From Acuticoccus sp963704595 (GTDB lineage: Bacteria; Pseudomonadota; Alphaproteobacteria; Rhizobiales; Amorphaceae), in contig OY969922.1 in the NCBI GenBank assembly GCA_963704595.1, positions 4,642,583 to 4,706,582 of the forward strand: a stretch of 64,000 nt of DNA, given 5' to 3'. Position 1 is the stretch's first letter. The number at the start of each line of letters is the position of its first letter. Shown here piece by piece: positions 62,401 through 64,000 of this stretch. The notes below the pieces were generated by a model. That model was not told where the DNA came from. It was given only the letters and a program-made list of their open reading frames with translations, and did not search any database. Both the position numbers and the translations under genes were made by a program.

Positions 62401-63949
62401 CCATGACGTCTCGGTCCTGCTCGGCAACGGCCTGGGCGGCTTCAATCCCGCCAACAACTATGCCGCCAACCTCGCCGCCCTGGCGATGGCGGCGGCCGAC
62501 CTGGACGGCGACGGCAAGCTTGATCTCGCCGTTTCCAACGTATGGGGCGAGATCGACGTGCTGCGGGGCGACGGCGCCGGCGGTTTCGGTGCGCCCACGC
62601 GCGTCGCCACTGGCAGCGAGACCCGCAGCATCACCGGCAGCGTCGCCTCCGACGCGAACCTCGTGGCGCTCTCGGCGGTGGACGTGAACGGCGACGCCCG
62701 GCCCGACCTGGTCGCCACGAGCAGGGGCGGCGACGTCATCACCTTGCTCAACCTTTCCGCCGCGCCGGGGACCTTCACCTCCGGCGGCATCGCGACGGCC
62801 CCCGGCGCCAGCACCGGCCTGGTGGTGGATACCACTCCTCCGGGCCAGGTCACCCTCATCAGGGGCACCTCCGCGGACGAGACCCTGCACGGCGACGACG
62901 GGCAGAACGCCATGTTCGGCAGGGGCGGCAATGACACAATCCGCGGCTTCGCAGGCGACGACGAGCTGAGCGGCAACGACGGCGACGACATCCTGTACGG
63001 CGACGCGGGCGCGGACAAGCTCAGAGGCGGCCTCGGTGCCGATCGGATGGTGGGCGGTGCTGACGACGACACCTACTTCGTGGATGACCTGGGCGACCGG
63101 GTGGTGGAAAGAGCCGATGGTGGTGACGACCGCGTCATGGCCCTGTTGGATTGGACGCTGGGCCGCGAATTCGAGCGCCTGACCCTTTCCGGCACTGCCG
63201 ACCTGAATGGAACAGGCAACGGGCTGGCGAACCGGCTGGAGGGCAACGCGGGCGCGAACAACCTCTACGGCAGCGCCGGCGAGGACACGCTGAGAGGCGG
63301 CCTCGGTGCCGATCGCATGGTGGGCGGCGCTGACGACGACACCTACTTCGTGGATGACCTGGGCGACAGGGTGGTGGAAACAGCCGGTGGTGGTTCCGAC
63401 GGCGTCGTGGCCCTGTTGGACTGGACGCTGGGCCGCGAGGTCGAGCGCCTGACCCTTTCGGGCACGGCGGACCTCAATGGCACCGGCAACGGGCTGGCCA
63501 ACCGGCTGCATGGCAACGCTGGCGCGAACAACCTCGATGGCGGCGAGGGCGAGGACGCGCTCTTTGGCGGTGCGGGCAAGGACACCCTCGACGGCGGCGC
63601 CGGCGCGGATTTGCTGAAGGGCGGCGAAGGCGTGGACACCCTCGAGGGCGGGTTTGGTGGCGACCGCTTCCACTTCCGCAGTGCCGCCGAAGCCGACGGC
63701 GATGTCATCACGGACTTCAACGTGGGCCAAGGTGACATGATTGATCTGCGCCTCATCGACGCGAATGGCACGCTGGCGGGCGATCCGCGCTTCGACTGGA
63801 TTGGTGACGCAGCCTTTGGCGGCGTGGCTGGTCAACTGCGTTTCGTCGGCGGGGCACTCGTCGGCGATGTGGATGGCGACGGCGCGGGCGATTTCCGCAT
63901 CGACCTCGATGGCGTGACGTCGCTCACGTCGGACAGCATCTGGCTGTGA
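56432..63949 (+). CDS. Giant FG-GAP/Ig-like/RTX secreted or surface protein
   Basis: A 2505-residue modular protein without a Sec signal. Order (residues approximate): Ig-like 1-100; FG-GAP/VCBS block 103-440 with units like VADVNGDGKLDLVTANEGDN; Ig-like domains 450-1015 (SEAVNVVGSPVLQLNDGGVA); second FG-GAP block 1030-1400; Ig-like 1403-1727; third FG-GAP block 1733-2123; RTX nonapeptides 2140-2410 (GRGGNDTIRGFAGDDELSGN); and a terminal domain ending VTSLTSDSIWL. The C-terminal RTX region and final hydrophobic residues are the type I secretion signal. Calcium-binding Asp/Gly repeats suggest a surface adhesin or matrix protein. The ATG at 56432 starts the first clear domain; an ATG at 56342 would be in frame. 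No type I exporter dedicated to it is visible. Confidence 0.9.
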   Translation: MTVRVVSLSSVASAPGVLTVGQSVTFIAQTNRPVVVEGIPTLITSDGQVAFYVAALSTPTALAFRYTVGLGDTSSDLTVVAMTTNGGSITGEAKLFLEAPKQYDTGDAPRDIAVADVNGDGKLDLVTANEGDNSVSVLLGTSPALSSVTGNFGFTDAKHYDAGPRPSSVAIGDLNNDGKLDIAVTNLLADTVTLLKGDGQGVFETLQPSDPTGAGPVSVTAADLNGDGNLDLVIAINNRKVSVLSGDGRFNLSTGVTHGVGSSPVASAAADIDGDGDVDVFVVNKNGSSVSVLLNDGSGGFGSGGSLRVGASPTDLIAVDVNDDGDIDLVITNSGDDTVSVLLGDGAGGFAPAIVSIAPDNPLAVDAGDVDGDGTIDLVVVSDDGVSVLSGRGNGSFGLPETWSAGGRPTGVVVADFNKDGLADIVVTNGNDDTVSVFKNTSDREESLLLPTIVLNAGTVTGFVIDGGVPSVIDRGATTGTFGAGATLEIRIVFSEAVIVSGVPQLTLNTGGTATYVSGSSTDTLVFTTTVAAGQNATNLGVTGLTLPTGARIVDESGNHVSLAEAPGTIGGVIVDTAPPTVAVDDDASPDSGRFGVGQVVTITITGNEKLFVTGTPTLTLNNGGAAVYVSGSGAEDLVFRYTIGAGQDTAELAVTGVDLSGGAIRDRAGNDAVLTGASATFAGLNIDTTTPVVVDIATSPGSGSFDVGQTITFTLTLSEAVNVVGSPVLQLNDGGVATYVGGDGTTSLVFSTTVAAGQNAAALAVTGVTLPAGASIRAATVSAPDAYLASATETFDAVSVNTSFPFVEALVAIPGDAVFGAGAVVTLNLVMSKAVTVSGGIPTLTLDDGSVATYVSGSGTDRLVFTSVVAPGQTSPDLSVTAMNLNGAVIADGAGRPAGLAGAVGNPEGTLVIDAGAVTVTEIEATTAETGPLGIGDVVTFTATVDRAIVVTTTDGAPTLALSDGGTATYDAAASTATTLVFHHTVAAGQNAANLAVDALVLNGATVAVPDTPLTLSTPSTYHYGNYPNPSDSTTIADLDGDGISDIVISNYGALSILLGDGGGGFLAPITYRPEHAGGTIFVASGPAVVADVNRDGNADVIVPSSNTRGIFVSLGDGDGNLGVPTFLDTTYEGGPYPKSAEALTVADLNRDGALDIVAGTGNSYYGTGHAVFVMYGDGDGGFGVATPFAAGMAANSIEVIDMDGDGHLDVVAAGGVAQGVLGRVEVMYGDGNGGLSAATTVFTGRSEWPGQVVVADLNGDGRLDVAAVDHNDNTLSFALADGSGGFGPVASLATGIEPSDLAAVDVNGDGKIDLVVPNTRGGDLQVFLGNGGGGFAAPVSFEAASGLIQRLGSVAAGDLNGDGRPDFVGTEWYSGNVFVLLNETLSPNVFDPGGAATAPGRQTGLVVDTKAPIILSETSNPGRGVYDVGQTITLTLTGDEPLFVTGAPVLTLNNGATATYVGGSGTASLQFRTTVAAGGDAATLAATGVTLPIGTTIRDAAGNDADLSGAPASFPGLSIVTTPPRVVSVTANPADGALGAGAVVTLEVELDKIVAVARGVPTLTLSNGGTATYLSGSGTDTLLFTTTIATGQSTPDLAVTAINLNGAGVTDLRGQAANLGGAVGNPAGVLAVSAPAVTIVEIEATPSVVGPLGAGSKVTFTATLGGAVTVSGTPTLTLNDGGIATYDAAASTATSLVFRHTVLAGQNTADLAVTALTLNGASIAAPGSLAFGAPTGAATDLGNAAGSTFADVNGDGRLDAIVTMDGSYQVSVMLGAGGGFGPATAYDLGPLDGPPVISGTSGGQVVTEDVNGDGRLDLIVSDQGQGTVSLLLGTGAGAFAPATTVRHDASGLPPHAVTVADVNGDGNADILVAGVTAVTLMLGDGAGGFGAPGSYEMGFGIEGLATADVNGDGRLDLIAAFGGDSSNGDFNNGGVSVRLGNGGTGFGPFVSHFESAVGYAAGQVPNAVISADVNRDGRADIIVANYLGHDVSVLLGNGLGGFNPANNYAANLAALAMAAADLDGDGKLDLAVSNVWGEIDVLRGDGAGGFGAPTRVATGSETRSITGSVASDANLVALSAVDVNGDARPDLVATSRGGDVITLLNLSAAPGTFTSGGIATAPGASTGLVVDTTPPGQVTLIRGTSADETLHGDDGQNAMFGRGGNDTIRGFAGDDELSGNDGDDILYGDAGADKLRGGLGADRMVGGADDDTYFVDDLGDRVVERADGGDDRVMALLDWTLGREFERLTLSGTADLNGTGNGLANRLEGNAGANNLYGSAGEDTLRGGLGADRMVGGADDDTYFVDDLGDRVVETAGGGSDGVVALLDWTLGREVERLTLSGTADLNGTGNGLANRLHGNAGANNLDGGEGEDALFGGAGKDTLDGGAGADLLKGGEGVDTLEGGFGGDRFHFRSAAEADGDVITDFNVGQGDMIDLRLIDANGTLAGDPRFDWIGDAAFGGVAGQLRFVGGALVGDVDGDGAGDFRIDLDGVTSLTSDSIWL
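63021..63540 (+). repeat. Two near-identical 270-bp RTX/beta-roll modules
   Basis: 63021-63270 and 63291-63540 are nearly identical copies 270 bp (90 codons) apart. Each codes for LRGGLGADRMVGGADDDTYF, then the WTLGREFERLTLSGTADLNG spacer. It is a recent tandem duplication inside the RTX region of the giant protein. Confidence 0.85.
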
Positions 63950-63954
63950 GCGAG

Positions 63955-63974
63955 ACCGCCGCGAAAGGGGCGGT
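63955..63974 (+). terminator. Possible hairpin after the giant RTX gene
   Basis: ACCGCC (63955-63960) and GGCGGT (63969-63974) make a 6-bp stem with an 8-base loop, 5 bases after the stop codon. Only a short T-containing stretch follows. It is a weak terminator candidate. Confidence 0.3.
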
Positions 63975-64000
63975 TCGGCCGTTGCTCCGACTTCGTCAGG

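Noticed and set aside
60023..63835. 1270-codon open frame on the minus strand
   Set aside because: It is the antisense shadow of the FG-GAP/RTX gene, which has strong repeat motifs; the minus frame has no domain.

Overview
The window looks like one contiguous piece of chromosome from a GC-rich alphaproteobacterium. The Hyphomicrobiales/Rhodobacterales side is likely, judged by strong GC third-position bias, three separate TRAP-transporter loci, an Atu4866-family protein and HWE-type kinase remains. No rRNA, tRNA, CRISPR array or intact insertion sequence was seen.

Layout. (1) 1-6.6 kb: a carboxylic-acid locus. A leftward operon (TRAP DctQ-DctM-DctP, two MaoC-type hydratases, the start of an enoyl-CoA hydratase) diverges from a rightward acyl-CoA:acid CoA-transferase and a TetR regulator. 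A palindrome lies between them. (2) 6.6-14.0 kb: a second TRAP locus, probably for a sugar or sugar acid. DctP and a PfkB kinase (frameshifted here) run left; DctQ-DctM, a class II aldolase, a DeoR regulator and an Asp/Glu-racemase-family protein run right. Uptake, phosphorylation and aldol cleavage form a plausible pathway. (3) 14.0-28.5 kb: a metal-resistance island. A probable arsenic unit (ArsR, Cys-tailed flavoprotein, MFS) is followed by a copper unit: DUF305 protein, CueR, CopA ATPase, CopZ, cytochrome c, DUF411, two Cys-rich periplasmic proteins, a lipoprotein, TolC-type channel, multicopper oxidase, CusF, CopC and CopD. Two CueR-type boxes sit between copA and copZ. (4) 28.6-34.2 kb: ordinary genes (Atu4866 protein, SDR, two LysR regulators, L,D-transpeptidase, acetolactate-synthase-like enzyme).

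(5) 34.4-43.6 kb: the most interesting region. A leftward three-gene peptide exporter of the NHLM type (HlyD protein, C39-peptidase ABC transporter, second ABC protein) diverges from two small genes. Their products have Nif11-like leaders ending in Gly-Gly and long cores without Cys or Tyr. A VAO-type flavin oxidase follows. This looks like an export system for unusual peptides, possibly modified by the flavoenzyme.

(6) 43.9-52.4 kb: a signalling cluster. It holds a stand-alone receiver, a 1936-residue hybrid kinase with nine tandem HAMP units, and a second hybrid kinase overlapping its end. (7) 52.4-56.2 kb: a gene graveyard of TRAP DctM and DctP 3' ends, a KaiC/HWE-kinase remnant and an arylsulfatase 3' remnant. 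(8) 56.4-63.9 kb: a 2505-residue FG-GAP/Ig-like/RTX surface or secreted protein.

Several otherwise healthy genes (PfkB kinase, DUF305 protein, second ABC protein) carry single-base frameshifts whose shifted frame continues the family sequence perfectly. These may be sequencing errors and should be checked before any biological meaning is given to them. The 53.3-55.7 kb remnant also has a truncated 5' end and an internal deletion, so it is a true pseudogene.
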